Notes: generated by a model from the letters alone, not told the origin. Positions 23,330-58,900 are shown, counted from the first letter of the stretch. The stretch is DNA of 64,000 nucleotides from Hypomesus transpacificus (GCF_021917145.1 NC_061070.1:19126959-19190958); one strand, 5' to 3'. Made by a program: numbers and translations.

Positions 23330-24271
23330 GACGGACCTTGCTTATGTGTTAGACAACAAATATATAACCGAAAATAAACTTAAATTATTATCAGAGAATT
23401 GTCTCTGTTATTATGGTTGTGCCGGTTATGACGGCTGTTTGGTACGTTGAAACGTGAATCTGGGTAGAAACTTGAGTAATTCAGTTAGTACTTGACTTAT
23501 TTCCTTGGGATAATACATACTGCTTTTTTAGCGAAAAAAGAACAATAAATAAATAATTATGACTGTTAAGTATGAATATTTATATTTAGAGTCGACAATT
23601 TGTCTAAGATGTTGTAAATCTTATGAAATACTGTTTCCAGTAGAATTCTCATCGGAAGACCTTTCTTGCTACACCCCAATTACGGAAGTGTTGTCATTTT
23701 CGTCATTCATACAGGTTGGAGAGACAGTACACTACAATATGACATTTCGTTTTTTTATTGTTTGCCTGTTTTCTTCAAAGTGTTTGTAATACGTTTTAGA
23801 TGGTTGACTGTATTAGTATCGGACAACATTTGCGTATTTGGGGCTAGCAGTGCTAAACAACAAAGTTGGACAGGTATCAAAACAGAGCTATCCTAGCTAG
23901 CTCGTACAGTAGTATCTGCTTTCTCTTGACTGACTGCAGTTGGTCTGTGTCACTGTCACTTGGGTACTCAGCATTGTCATTGGTGCTAATGGTAGGCAGT
24001 TAAAAGTATTTAATGGTTGATTGCTTGCTGATACATTCTCAATGTTTGCCTATTTTACTTAGTCAAGCTGTTGTGTTGCCTCGTTTGGTAGCTAGCTCCA
24101 GTCGACTCGACAGTCAGCAAACGTTAGCAACATTAGTTAGCTTCGTTAGCTACATTATGTAGAAGGATGTGTTTGTAAAACAATACAGATCCCCAAAGAT
24201 GCCACGGTTTCTTTTCAAAGGTGCGGCTGTGACGCTAGAGGAACCGTGACGCTGTTTCTGGAGTTCCTGCC
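23330..24271. promoter_or_regulatory. Shared spacer between divergent gpatch11 and heatr5b
   Basis: The two start codons face away from each other across 942 bp. The spacer holds no other gene, so both promoters must lie here or partly overlap. No clear CpG island or named motif was recognised by eye. Confidence 0.6.
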
Positions 24272-44445
<20,174 letters not shown>

Positions 44446-45060
44446 CCCCAAACTCTCTCTGACTCTCTTCCTGTTTGGTGATGCTGTAGTTTAGTTTTTT
44501 TTTTTTTTTTATCTGCTGTTGGTTTTGTCAGTCTCCTGTAGTTATTTATTCTAGAACAAAATATACATCACTCTGGAGACGAAAGGCATGTACACTGAAA
44601 TATAATTTGAAGGCTCTTTTAATGTTGACTGTAGAGTCATTTGAATGTATGGTCATGGCATTTGAATGTGCTGTTTTGGTTTGAGATGTGGAATATGTAA
44701 AGGGGCATGTCATCTCATTAGATTCTCGTTATTTGCATTCCTTCTCGTTATTCCTAAGCCTAGTTGTTTGGGGCGGGTTAAAAATGTTATGAGGTCGTGC
44801 TTCAACATGAACATGCTCTAGTTGTTGACTATAATTATTTTCCATGGTAGTATGCAATCATGCGTGTACTTCTTGTTTGTTTAAGAATGTTTTTACTATC
44901 TCGTGAGATGATTCACTGCATCTAGGTAGCGTCAAACTTCATGTCTGTTAACCCTCAAGAATGTTACGTTTTATCCATTCCACTACAGCATGGGATGTCT
45001 CAATCTCATTCTGAAAAATTTGATTTTCTAATCAAGAGGTTAATAAAGAAATTCTAATTT
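44446..45060 (+). other. heatr5b 3' UTR with poly(A) signal
   Basis: Follows the TGA at 44443-44445. A poly(T) run lies near 44495. AATAAA at 45042-45047 is the first canonical signal, giving a 3' UTR of about 600 nt. Confidence 0.7.
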
Positions 45061-45651
45061 CGTCCTCATGGTTTGTAAATATTGTTTAGGAAGGATTATT
45101 GTTGGGGACCATTAGTAAAAGAATCAAGTCGTGAGAAATACCTTGTTTTGCCGATGTTATTAAAAGATGAAACAACTTATTTTTTTCGTATTTTGCTATG
45201 TTGAGTTTATGTATATCTTGCACACATTCCAAATTACTTAATTACTTGTATTCCGCTAATATGATTAATACGGGACTATCTAATAAATCTTGCAAAGAGA
45301 CATTTGAAAAGATCAATAAAGCAATCAAGGCATTTTTTTTTTGTTTATGTTGTGAAGTGTCATGCAATTTTGGGGGGGCAACGCTTCGAGTCTGCGAGCA
45401 CTGTGTGTTCACCGTGTGGCCCGCGAGCAGAAGAGCTCGGGGACTGTATTTTCTCCGGTACTACAGCACGCTGGGGGCGTGACCTCTCCGCCTGACGTCA
45501 TCCTGTGACTAGCTGTCAGAAAGTGAGTTCATTCCCGTAGCCGACATAGACGAGCTAGGTCGATACTTTTTGTCCTTCCGCTAGCTAGTTGTAGTCAAAG
45601 ACCTCACGAATAACCACAAACGGCTTCTCCTTCTTTAAACCGAGCCCGGCC
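45061..45651. promoter_or_regulatory. Intergenic spacer and strn promoter/5' UTR
   Basis: Only 0.6 kb separates the heatr5b poly(A) signal from the striatin start codon. The last 250 bp are GC-richer (tgacgtcat CRE-like site near 45494-45502) and fit a housekeeping promoter. Confidence 0.5.
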
Positions 45652-47443
45652 ATGGACGAACAGGCAGGGCCCGGTGTTTTCTTCAATAACAACAACAATT
45701 CTATTTTACCCGGTGGAGGAAAAGGACCGTTGCCCGACGGGGACGCTGGGGAGGCGGCTCGAGCCCAGTATAGCATCCCGGGGATTTTGCACTTCCTGCA
45801 GCACGAATGGGCCCGATTCGAAGTGGAGAGGGCACAATGGGAGGTGGAGCGGGCTGAATTACAGGTAAACACAATGGATGAATCATTCACTGGAGCATGT
45901 GTATTTGCAGTGTTTTCAGGATAGGACCTTAGCTATGTATTACAGTAAGAGGGGAATGCGTTGCACAAATTGATTGTTTCCGTTAGCATCAGCTAGCTTG
46001 CTAGCTAATTAATGTTGCCACACAGCGCCCCCTGCCCTTAGCGTAGTCGGCAGCACATGCTACAATACAAAACAGAAAATAGTAATTTAAAATGACTTGG
46101 GCTGTCCCGCGGTGTTCCGTTTTGTTAGATTTTTTCAGTTAAATTGTAAAAAATCAACGGCTTAAAAGAACCTAAGTTTGTGATAAACGTTATGCATTTC
46201 TAAGTAGTAAAATTCGATTACATTAATGTATAGTCTAAGATAGCTTGGAACTCAGAAGGTGGTTATAGATTACTCTGCCCCATTATCTAAGGGGAGTCCT
46301 ATATGTTAAAGATTGAGACGTACACTTTGAGCAATGCACTATTCCATTATACTTCTATATTTGCTTGTTTATGAAGAATAATGTTCGGTAATATCCGTTC
46401 TGCCCTGTACGTGTTCGACTTGCTTGTAGGGAAACGAAGTGATCCACTGTCTGAGCTACCAGAGCGCGGTACTAGGAGATCGTATTCCGCCCTTCTTGTA
46501 AGAAGATCGCTAAAGGTCGTAGCTAGCTAATGCAAATTACGTCAGAGTAGACTTTTATCGTACCCCTGTAACAATCATTTGTGATCATTGATTAGTCTCC
46601 TCAAAAATGTGTCAGTTAATAATATAGTAATCCCTGCAGCGGTCAAGACAGTACAGTACTAAAGTACTACAATTATCTGTCTGTTGTCTCTTCAGTCACC
46701 ACATCCGACCGTCATTACAGGGTGTTATACTAACTCACACAAACCACAATCAATCTGAAGTCTTTTAGGGATCGTTTGATATTTAGAACAGCACTTGCTT
46801 TCGTGTCTCGCTTCCTTTATCCGCTTACGGAGGTATCATTGCAGTATTGTATCATGGCAAGTAAATCAAATGCTACTATTTTAGACAAAGCTTGTTCAGG
46901 AGTTGCTTTGGAATGTGGTGTATCCAGCTTGTCAGCGGAGCATCACGGGCAGAGCCACTCCCCTCATTGATTCAGCTGAGTGTAGATCTACCGTTTTTAT
47001 TTAATTTATATTTTTTAACTTCCTCAAATTCTAATCAAACAGTCTGACATCGAGTCCACCTGATCTCGTTATATCACTTCTCTGCGTTCCCCTATCAGAC
47101 TTGTCCCGGGCTGTGGCTGACATGAGTTTGACGGCTATAGGGAGTCAATTAATTGACTGACCTTTGTCCTGTTTGTCAGATGAGAAAAGGACTGCGCTTT
47201 CATTTACAACCCTGCGAGAGGACAGGGTTTGAACTTGGATGTGACAGGAGGTGTTTGTGTGGTGGACAAAGACGTGTTGACTGTAAGTCAGATTAAGGAG
47301 GCACTGGATAAGTGTGTTTATTTTTAATTAGTGGAGTACACATTGTGGGCTGTTGACTTAAACTCTGATTAACACAGATCCCCCCAGGGCTTGATTGATG
47401 AGGCTGGGTTTAGTTAGGTTCCAGAATGCTTCCTCAGCCCTAT

Positions 47444-47506
<63 letters not shown>

Positions 47507-47511
47507 ATCAT

Positions 47512-47562
<51 letters not shown>

Positions 47563-47591
47563 TTCTATCTCTCTCTCTCTCTCTCTATCAT

Positions 47592-47652
<61 letters not shown>

Positions 47653-48297
47653 TTCTATCTCTCTCTCTCTCTCTATCATTCTATCTCTCTCTCTCTCTCT
47701 ATCATTCTATCTCTCTCTCTCTCTCTATCATTCTATCATTCTATCTCTCTCTCTCTCTATCATTCTATCTCTCTATCTCTCTCTCTCTATCATTCTATCT
47801 CTCTCTATCATTCTATCTCTCTCTATCATTCTATCTCTCTCTATCATTCTATCTCTCTCTCTCGAGGGGAAATCCCTCCACTAAGGAGTATCTCCTTGCC
47901 AAAACTGATCAGTCGGCAGCCCAAGTGTGACACCCGGAGAAGGTCAAAGGTGACTCAGGGTGTCAGGTAGCTCCATTCAGGATGAGAGGCTGAACTTCAA
48001 GTTTCCGTTCATTCAGGACTTTAGGTCTCATTCATAGGACAGAAAACTGGTTGTGGTTTACTTCCTGGATTACGACCTGGTAGTTAATGGTCGGAAGTAG
48101 TGCCAGGACACTGGTGTTGGTGTGATTGGCAGTGAGGTGACTATGTCTGACCCTCAAGCTTAGGGAAGCGGTGGGGAAGGGAGCGCTCATGCGTGAGTTA
48201 CAGGAAGTTAAGACATCAGTAGGCCTGAAGCCTGAGGTACGATGACAGCTACAGTTCTGCTGCTGATGGAAGAGGAAGGCTGTGTTGAACGCTTGCA

Positions 48298-48352
<55 letters not shown>

Positions 48353-51300
48353 CTCTCACCACCCACATGTAAGGTGTTGGGTGGCTCTGTGTGTTAGCTC
48401 CAGCACCAGGCTGTGGTTAGTTCTGCATGCTCACGGTGGGAGAGCATGAAAAACACACTGAAAGCCAGTAAGTAAGAACTCTAAATTTCAACTGGGGCAC
48501 GTTTTTGATCTTTCGGTAAAAATCAACCCAGGGAGACTGTCAGGACAGCAGGTGGTCTCAAAACAGGTTAACTGCTGTCCCTTGGAGATAAGGAGTTTTA
48601 TTCCTCTGTGCTCTGGTCCACTGTCCTTCTGGAGTCAGACCAGATAGCCTCCATCCTCAGTGTTTCTGAAAACAGTCTAGTCTTCAGGGTTAGATCTTCC
48701 CTCCTGCCTCACCATTCACACGTACAGCCCTGGCTGTGTGTGTAAGTGAGACAGCTGGCCCCTTGCGAGGCAGAGCTGCCTTCCTCTCAAGTCTTCAGTC
48801 ATAAGACGCCAATCTGTCAGAGCCGGAAATGTGTGTCCACCAGCACAAACCGGGGGCTTGATCTTGTGTGTGCTCCCCCGGTTGGGCTTTATCCATTTGG
48901 GTTGTTTTCAAGATGTTTTCTTTGTTGGGTGGAGGGGGGTTTCTGGTTTTTAGCTGTTTGGGGGTATTGGTTTCCCTGACTCTGGGATCGATTGTGATGA
49001 AATATTGGTTGAAAAATCTGCTTCTCTCTGGCTGTCCAGGAATGACTTGCTGGTCCGACAGCAGAGCCGACGGCTGGTTAGCATCGACAGCAGAGCCGAA
49101 GGCTGGTTAGCATCGACAGCAGAGCCGGAGGCTGGTTAGCATCGACAGCAGAGCCGGAGGCTGGTTAGCATCGACAGCAGAGCCGGACGCTGGTTAGCAT
49201 CGACAGCAGAGCCGAAGGCTGGTTAGCATCGACAGCAGAGCCAAAGGCTGGTTAGCATCGACAGCAGAGCCGGAGGCTGGTTAGCATCGACAGCAGAGCC
49301 AAAGGCTGGTTAGCATGGCATTAACGGTGACACTGACTAGAGAGAGCTTGAAGGGCGAACTGCTTTTCTTCCATACCTGAGCTTGACAGACTTTCTGGAT
49401 GATAGAAATGTTTTCCTCACACCTTTATTGATGTTTCGTAACATCGTGCCCCTTGTTCACCCTGGTCTGGTCCTAGAGCCCCTCGACAACGCCTGTGTTT
49501 GAGTTCCTCACCTGCAGGGGGGGTCTCTGGGGGAGGGGGGGGGGGGGGGTTCGCTGCAGGAGGATCCTCGTTGATTCTCAAGTTTCTGTGGTCAATCTGC
49601 AGCTGGGTCTCTCCCGGACCCCACCAGTGTGTTTGCGTGTGTGTGTGTTTTCTGTTGCAGTAAAAGCCTTCTACAGAAGCTGCCAAGCTGTCTTTTTCCT
49701 TGATAAGGACAACTCCTTTATTTCAACAGCCCGGCCTCTCCTGGTATTGTCCTAAAAGTGTTTCCACCGAAGAGCTCAATCGGTGTGGGTTAATAATTGA
49801 TCGAGCAGTCAATGCGTTTAACCATTGACTTGAAAATGACCTGATTGTTATTCCCCCCCCCATTTGCCCAAGTCAGGTTGACATTGGCTAAGAGTCCAGG
49901 AAGCCTTCCCAGCTGCTAGTGCTAGGAGCGTGCTACTCCTGAGTTGTGCTGGCGTCAGGGCTATTCTCCCTGGCGCACTCGGCTCTCCTGTCTCCTCTCT
50001 TGTTTTGCTGCCCTTGTCTGTCTGTGCTAGAGTGATGGAATGCGTGGAATGTACTTGGCTTGCTATCGGGTCGGCCATCTTTGTGCTCCTGGGGTTGTAT
50101 CTGTGACAGAGTGAATCCTCTATAAGGCCTGCATGGCTGTTTTCCTTGGAAGTTAGCCTGTTGTTGAGTTCTTAGATTTGTTGTTTTTGTTTGTGATACA
50201 GCCAGCATATTCAGAGCTGAGTTTTGTGTTCAGCTCTGTAGGGGTGTGATAATGGGTGGGGATGGAGTGAGATCAGCGTGGGGATGGAGTGAGATCAGCG
50301 TGGGGATGGAGTGAGATCAGCGTGGGGATGGAGTGAGATCAGCGTGGGGATGGAGTGAGATCAGCGTGGGGATGTGGTGAGATCAGCGTGGGGATGTGGT
50401 GAGATCAGCGTGGGGATGTGGTGAGATCAGCGTGGGGATGGAGTGAGATCAGCATGGGGATGGAGTGAGATCAGTGTATCTGTCCAGTCGTTCTGATATC
50501 CCTGAGCCACTAACAGAGTTAGCTCTGTCTCTGCTAAATGGCCTTATTGTGTTTTAGCCTCCGTTGGCCGTGATGCAAAACCAGTCTGGGAGAAAACACG
50601 TCTGGAATGCTCGAAACCTCCACCCAGGATCCCGTTTGGTTGAGGACAGAAAGGAGGGTTTTTCCCTTTGTGCGTTTGTCGAGGGGATTTTTCCGATGGC
50701 ATGTTGCAAGGCGGTGTGACGCTCGCCTCGTCAGCTTGGCGTCCCCTCACCAACGATGCGCAGAATGTGACGGCGTAGTTCGACTAATGATTCGATTTCC
50801 TTGCTCGGAGTTGTTTCCTTTAGCTTTCTCTTTGATGTCTCCACCTACAGATCTCTGTCTCTCTGATGTCTCCACCTACAGATCTCTGTCTCTCTGATGT
50901 CTCCACCTACAGATCTCTGTCTCTCTGATGTCTCCACCTCCAGATGTCTGTCCCCAGCCAGCGTCTGTCTCCTGGGTGGTCTGGTCCCTTCCCTGCAGGC
51001 CTGCCCCCCTCCCTGCAGGCCTGCCCCCCTCCCTGCAGGCCTGCCCCCTCCCTGCAGGCATGCCCTCCAACAAGCTCTGCTCCTAGTCTTAACCCTTAGG
51101 AGAACAGCAGGAAACACAGTGGTAGGCTAGGCTAACCTGACCCTTGGTACTGTTGGTGGTTAGGGCTGGGCGATATATAATTATTGCGATATTATCGCTA
51201 ATATTCGAGATATCGCCCAGCCCCTAGACTAGTTTGGAGGGAGTTGTGTGTGAAGAAGCTCACATTGTTGAGATGATGCAGTGAGGGGCTGAGTCATGCT

Positions 51301-54300
51301 TGCAGACAGCATCAGAGCTTCCTTCAACACCTCCATCATCCTCCCACATGAAGAGGGAGTCATTCAGCTTCTCATTGTCCTTTTGCTTGACGTCTCGCTT
51401 GCCCCAGTTCCTGCAGTGATTTAAGCAAGCTATTGTTGTCATGACAAGTGACAAGGACAGTAAGTACTGACATGCTAATCCCTAAACTCTGGAGCCCTGG
51501 GAGGACTCAGTGCTGCAGTCTGGATTATCAACCTGCCATGGGGGGAAACTAACTTTTTTGTCCACCAGCAAGTGAATGTTCATAATATTCCCGCCTGGGG
51601 AGGGTGACTTGGCTGGAGGGTCCTGGTGTACCAGGGGGGACCTCTGCTGAGTGGCAGGGTGCTGGTGTCCTAAGGGAGACCTCTGCTGAGGTGGAGGGTG
51701 CTGGTGTCCCAGGGGAGACCTCTGCTGAGGTGGAGGGTGCTGGTGTCCCAGGGGAGACCTCTGCTGAGGTGGGGGTTTGATGTTGGGCTGTTTGGTCTGG
51801 CGGACACAGGTTGTTGCTGCCAGGGTGTTGGTGATGTCATTCTGTCTGTGAGGGGCTGGACTGTGGTCAGAGTCTGGGAAGCCTGTGGGACTGTGTCTGT
51901 CTCAGAGTGTGTGACGTGTGTGTTTGAGAGAGTGTGTTTGTGTGTGTGTGTTTGACAGAGTGGGTGGGTGTGTGTTTATGTGTGTCTGTGTCAAGAGTAT
52001 GTCTGTCAGTGTGTGTGTGTGTGTGTGTGTGTGTGGGATCAAGTGATGTAATTCTGAGTCAGACTGCATGAACAGCTGCTGCCTATTACTGTAGGAGGAC
52101 ACTGGTGTGGAGGAGGAGGCAGGCAGGGATGAAGAACAAGCACATTCAAATACAACTTCACTGGCTTTTTTCCTCTTTTCATTTGGCAACATGGCTGCAT
52201 ATTGATTTGATATAGACCTATTTTTGTCTCTGTGGAGGCAAGGTCTTTGGAACATTTGTTACAAGCCTCCCATGCAGTTTGTGTGCCGTAGTCTACAATC
52301 AAAGCCAAACTGACGATTGCACTGTTCTGGGCTGAAATGTTATTACTGTCTGTGTCTCAGACCTATCCCAATCTACTACATATCATCTGGGTTTTCAACA
52401 TAACCTGAACCTTAATCCCTCACTCGGGCATTCACTGCATTCCATTGCTTCGGGACAAATTCTTCCAGGGAAACATGTTTGCAGACATACAGGCCCTTGA
52501 GGTAGAATTTTAGGAATCCACATGAGTAATCCAGAACGTGATGCTTTTCAGGGGTTCTGAAGAGGTGTTGAATGATGAGTAATCCAGAACGTGATGCTTT
52601 TCAGGGGTTCTGAAGAGGTGTTGAATGTTTCTCACTTTGGGGTTTGTTTGTTTTGCAGGCCCAGGTCGCCTTCCTGCAGGGGGAGAGGAAGGGGCAAGAG
52701 AACCTGAAGCAGGATCTGGTCAGGAGGATCAAGATGCTGGAGTACGCCCTCAAACAGGAGAGGTTAGAGCCTGCCGTCTGCATTCACACACCTAACACAC
52801 CTCAACACCACACACACCTCAACACCACACACACCTCAACACCACACACACCTCAACACCTAACACACCTCAACACCACACACACCTCAACACCACACAC
52901 ACCTCAACACCACACACACCTCAACACCACACACACCTCAACACCACACACACCTCAACACCACACACACCCTCCTACTCTCCCCTCCTCCTCTCCCTTC
53001 CTCTCCTCCTCTCCTCTCCCCTCCTCCTCTCCTCCCCCTCCTCTCTCCCCTCCTCCTCTCCTCCCCTCTCCTCCTCCTCCCCTCATCCTCTCCCCTCCTC
53101 TCCCTTCCTCTCCTCCTCTCCCTTCCTCCTCTCCCCTCCTCCTCTCCCCTCCTCCTCTCCCCTCCTCCTCCCCTCCCCTCCTCTTCTCCTCTCTCCTCCT
53201 CTCCTCCTCTCCTCCTCCCCTCCTCCTCTCCTCTACTCCTACTCCCCTCCTCTCCTCTCCCTTCCTCTTCTCCCCTCTCCTCCTCCCCTCCTCCACCCCC
53301 TGGAGCACCACGGTGTCAGGCCGCTGCTGCATGTTTCCATGGTAACACCAGTGACACACATTGCATTTCCCCGTCTGTGTTCCGGATGGCTGCACGCTGA
53401 AACTGGGATATGATGTCATTCTCCCTCCCTCCCACCCTCCCTCCCTCTCCCCCTCCCTTTCTCCTTCTTCTCATCTCTCCCCAGCCTCCCCCTTCTTATC
53501 ACTCACAGAAATTGAAATACTTTTTTCAGTTTTGGTCCTCTGAAGAGAGCCTTATTTGTTATTGTGTGTCATTGTTGAATTTGTTTATTTATTTAAGGGA
53601 ACTAACTGATATTTCTTTGAATACCCAGATTCAGATAACTTATTTGGTTAATAATAGTTTGATACAGCAAACCCCCACATCGCTCATTTCTCTGCCTCTT
53701 ATGAACGTGATATGAGGCTAGGCTTGAGTGTCTCACCCTCCTTAGAACTGGTCTGTTATCCCTGGTTGCTTAGCAACAGGTCCTGTCGTGTAAAGACCTC
53801 AGGGGAAACGGTGCTGAAGAAGGCAGGGTGTTCCCAATTTACCAGGAATTTGATAGCTGGAGTGTTCCTTGATCCTCATGGGAGCTGTGCAGAGGGAGGT
53901 ACTGGGTCGGGCATTTAGCCCTCAGAGTACACACACACACACACACCTGGGCAGTGCATGCTTCTGATAAGGACGTGTGCGTTCATGCAGACAGCTCTTT
54001 TTCATGAGAAGCACCAAGTGGACAGCATGTGTCACTGCACTCTCAGAAACCTGCCACGCCAGTAGAATCATGGGCTCAGTCAAGTTCTAAAGAGCAAAAG
54101 GCTTTTTCTGAAATTGTTCTGAAAATTATAGTGATCATAATCTTTTGTTCTGATTCCTTTCTCCTCATCAGGGCAAAGTACCACAAGTTAAAATACGGAA
54201 CAGAGTTGAACCAAGGTGACATGAAGCCCCCGAGCTATGACTCTGGTAAGTCGACCGTTGCAGCACCACACCTTCCCTCCTGGTGATGAATCATGTTCAG

Positions 54301-57300
54301 CATTATTAAACCACCTTTTGTCACACAATTTCTGTGTTGATTTATGAAAGAGTTGTCTAGGTTTCCCTCATGTTGGGTCTTGTCTAAACCGACGGGTTCA
54401 TTCCAGTGTCTTTTCCATGTGAACCGATCCACTAGATGAATCAGGCTTCATGTCAACAGCGTTGGAACTGACACTGCTGAATCCCCTTCAGTCGGAGGTC
54501 TCGTCTGTGTCAGCACTATTGCACAGGAAGCACCTCCTCCCATCACTAGTTTGTATTCTCACCCCATCTCTGTTCACAGGGGCTTCTAGGCACCAGCGCT
54601 TTGAAGTGTGGACAGAGAAGGAGAGGGAGGAAGGAATGAGAGAGAGGGGGGGGGGGGGGGTGGACAGAGGGCAAGGGAGAAGGAAAGAGAAAGGGAGAAA
54701 GTTAGGGGGAGAGTGAGGCAGAGGGAGAGGGAGGCAGAGGGAGAGGGAGGCAGAGGGAGAGGGAGGCAGAGGGAGAGGGAGAGGGAGAGGGAGAGGGAGA
54801 GGGAGAGGGAGAGGGAGAGGGAGAGGGAGAGGGAGAGGGAGAGGGAGGCAGAGGGAGAGGGAGGCAGAGGGAGAGGGAGAGGGAGAGGGAGGCAGAGGGA
54901 GAGGGAGGCAGAGGGAGAGGGAGAGGGAGAGGGAGAGGGAGAGGGAGAGGGAGAGGGAGAGGGAGAGGGAGAGGGAGAGGGAGGCAGAGAAGGAGAGAGA
55001 GTGAGGCCGAGAGAGAGAGTGAGGCAGAGAGAGGGGCAGAGAGTGAGGTAGAGGCAGAGAGAGGTGTTGGGTTAAGAGGTGACGGGGTGTGTGGGGTAGC
55101 TGTGTGTGTGAGGGTGCACCTGCCTGCCCCCCCTCCAGACACAGCCTCATTTACCCCCCATTAGCACACGTCTGCTCTTACTCTACTGGATGAATGAACA
55201 AGACATCATCCCCCCAGGGCCCTCATCCCCCAGGGCCCTCATCCCCCAGGGCCCTCACCCAGGGCCCTCACCCCCCAGGGCCCTCATCCCCCAGGGCCCT
55301 CACCCAGGGCCCTCACCCCCCAGGGCCCTCACCCCCCAGGGCCCTCACCCCCCAGGGCCCTCACCCCCCCAGGGCCCTCACCCCCCAGGGCCCTCATCCC
55401 CCATGGCCCTCACCCTGGGGGGCTGGGGGCTGGCCTGGGGTGTGGACAGTCTTCCAGGCTCTGCAGACTGGAATGGTTTGGGCATCAGCTTTTTGTTAGC
55501 ACAGCAAATACGTCATGTCGTCGTAAGACCAGTTTAAAGCAGCACAGGAATTAGGATGAATAAGAAGCGTCATGAAATATTGAGCTTCTCTACAGCGACT
55601 GTGTTGCTGTTTCAGTTTGAGCAGAGAGGATGAGCTCCCTAATGTGCTAGGTGTATGATGTGGGTTCTTGGTTGTGTTGAAGCTTTCAGATGGTTCTCTG
55701 GGGTCGAATCACGTCTTCTTTATCCCCTCAGTCCTGCTGGTGTTGGTAACACATTCAGAATTTGACTCTAAAAACCTAAATAACATAATGAAGCCTTACT
55801 CAGCCGGATAACTGGGCTGCATTTGACTTCACTTGACTGACATTGATGGGGGCTTGAGGGAAGGTTATACTTGCACGGAAAATCAGAAGTTAAAAGTCAA
55901 TTAAGTTTCACAACGGTAATTGTATGTGGATATTTCCGTTGCAGCCGGGCTCCGAGGGCCTACAATAAGTACCAGTGTAGCTAGTTTCAACAGAGGAAAC
56001 TCCCACTATTTAGAGCAGATGAGCGTCGATCATGTTCCACAGCCCCCAGGAGCTCAGCATGTTTTGACTTGGAAAAACAATCCAGAGATGTTTTGCAGAG
56101 TTGCTGCTGCAGTGTGACATCTCCAGTGGACTGTGTGTGCAGAGTGGGGTCACTGTTGTGTCTGCTGTGCGGTCATCTCTGTGTTCTGTGCTGTGTGGTC
56201 ATCTCTGTGTTCTCAGAGGAAGCCAACGAGAACGAGACCACAGGTTCTCTCAACAACCAGCTGTCCTGGAGACAGGGTCGACAGCTCCTCAGACAGTAAG
56301 TAGAGTCACACATACAGTGCCCTCCAAAAGTATTGGAACAGTGAGGCGAATTCCTTTATTTTTGCTGTAGACTGAAAACATTTGGGCTTGACATCAAATA
56401 ATGAACGTGAGACCAGAGATCAACGTTTCAGCTTTTATTTCCAGGTATTTACATCAGGATCTGATGCACAACTAAGAAAATATCACATTTTGTTTGAATC
56501 CACCCAATTGTCATGTGATCAAAAGTATTGGAACAGATATACTTAAAACATATTTAAGTGAATAAGACTTAATATTTAGTTGCAAATCCTTAGCTTTCAA
56601 TAACTGCAGCAAGTCTGTGACCCATTGACGTCACCAAACTTTTGCATTCTTCCTTTTTGATGCTTTCCCAGGCTTTCACTGCAGCCTCTTTCAGTTGTTG
56701 TTTGTTTTGTGGGGTTCCTCCCTTCAGTCTCCTCTTAAGCAGGTAAAATGCATGCTCTATAGGGTTTAAGTCTGGAGATTGACTTGGCCAGTCTAATACC
56801 TTCCATTTCTTGCCCCTGATGAACTCCTTTGTTGTTTTGGCAGTGTGTTTTGGGTCGTTATCTTGCTGCATGATGAAGGCTCTGCCAATCAGTTTGGTTG
56901 CATCTTTCCTTAAATTGGCAGACAAAATGTTTCTGTAGACTTCCGAGTTCATTTTGCTGCTGCCATCATGTGTTACATCCTCAATGAAGATTAATGAGCC
57001 CGTCCCAGAAGAAGCCATGCAAGCCCAAGCCATGACATTACCTCCACCGTGTTTCACAGATGAGCTTGTGTGTTTGGGATCATGAGCAGTTCCTTTCTTT
57101 CTCCAAACTTTAGCCTTTCCATCACTTTGGTAAAAGTTAATCTTTGTCTCATCAGTCCATAAAACTTTGTCCCAGAATTTTTGAGGTTCATCTCTGTACT
57201 TTTTGGCAAATTCCAGCCTGGCCTTCCTATTCTTCTTGCTAATGAGTGGTTTGCATCTTCTGGTGTAGCCCTTGTACTTTTGTTCATGAAGTCTTCTGCG

Positions 57301-58805
57301 AACAGTAGATAATGATACCTTCCCTCCTGCCATCTGGAGGTTGTTGCTGATCTCACTAACAGTTGTTTTAGGGTCTTTCTTTACAGCTCTCACAATGTTT
57401 CTGTCATCAACTGCTGATGTTTTCCTTGGTCTACCTGTTCGACGTCTGTTACTTAGTACACCAGTAGTTTTCTTCTTCTTCAGGACATTCCAAATGGTTG
57501 TACTGGCTATGGCCAATGTTTCTGCAATGGCTCTGATTGATTTTCCATCTTCTCTAAGACTCACAATTGCTTGTTTTTCACCCAAAGACAGCGCTCTGGT
57601 TTTCATGTTGTTTTCACCTCTGAATACAGTCTGCATAGACAAAACCTATCTTACCCAATCTGAACCTGAGTGTAGACATTCAGTGGTATTTATTGATTGA
57701 ATAATGTATGTAATAGGACACACCTGGGCAACAAAACACACCTGTCAGTCACATGTTCCAATACTTTTGCTCACGTGACAAATGGGTGGGTTCGAACAAA
57801 AAGGTGATATTTTCTAATTTGTGCATCAGATCCTGATGTAAATACCTGGAAATAAAAGCTGAAACGTTGATCTCTGGTTTCACATTCATCGTTTGATGTC
57901 AAGCCCAAATGTTTTCAGTCTACAGCAAAAATAAAGGAATTGGCCTCACTGTTCCAATACTTTTGGAGGGCACTGTATATACACACACATACATACAGAC
58001 ACAGACACATCTAACTGCTACAGGGACACATCTAACCCTGCTACAGGGACACATATAACCCTGCTACACAGCCTCTCTCACGATGGGCAGTTCAGCTAGC
58101 AGGGTCCAGCAGCAGAGAGGTGCCAGACAGGGCTGGGAGGACCAGCCAGCTAAGTGTCTGGCAAGAGAGCATGGAGAGCAGCGCCCTCACCTGGACAACA
58201 CTGTCATTACACACTCTCCTCCCCCTGCTCTCCCCCTCCTGCTCTCTCCTCCTCCTCCTGCTCTCCTCCTGCTCTCCTCCTCCTGCTCTCCCCCTCCTGC
58301 TCTCCTCCTGCTCTCCTCCTCCCCCTGCTCTCCTCCTGCTCTCCTCCTCCTGCTCTCCTCCTCCTGCTCTCCTCCTCCTGCTCTCCTCCTCCTGCTCCTC
58401 CTTCACCATTTTGAGAATTACAAATATGCAGATTTTTCAAGCCATTTATTCCCCCCACCCCTCCAAAACATTTCTTTCCAAAACATCTTCCTCCAGTGTT
58501 CCCTGGTGGTGCTCCCCAGACTGACCAGGTGTGTGGTTGCAGGTACCTGCAGGAGGTGGGCTACACAGACACCATCCTGGATGTGAAGTCCCAGAGGGTA
58601 CGCTCCCTGCTCAACCTGGCCGGAGACGGGGCAGGCCGGTCGGGGGACAGGCCCGGGGCGGAGCCCCTGGTCAACGGCACCGACACAGCCACTAGGGGCC
58701 CAGGGCCGGCAGGGTGAGGAAGCACATCTTGTTATGGAGAACCTGTTTCAAAACCTTGTTTCTCTCATTTAACTGTGTGCGCGTGTGTGTGTGTGTGGGG
58801 GGGGG

Positions 58806-58900
<95 letters not shown>

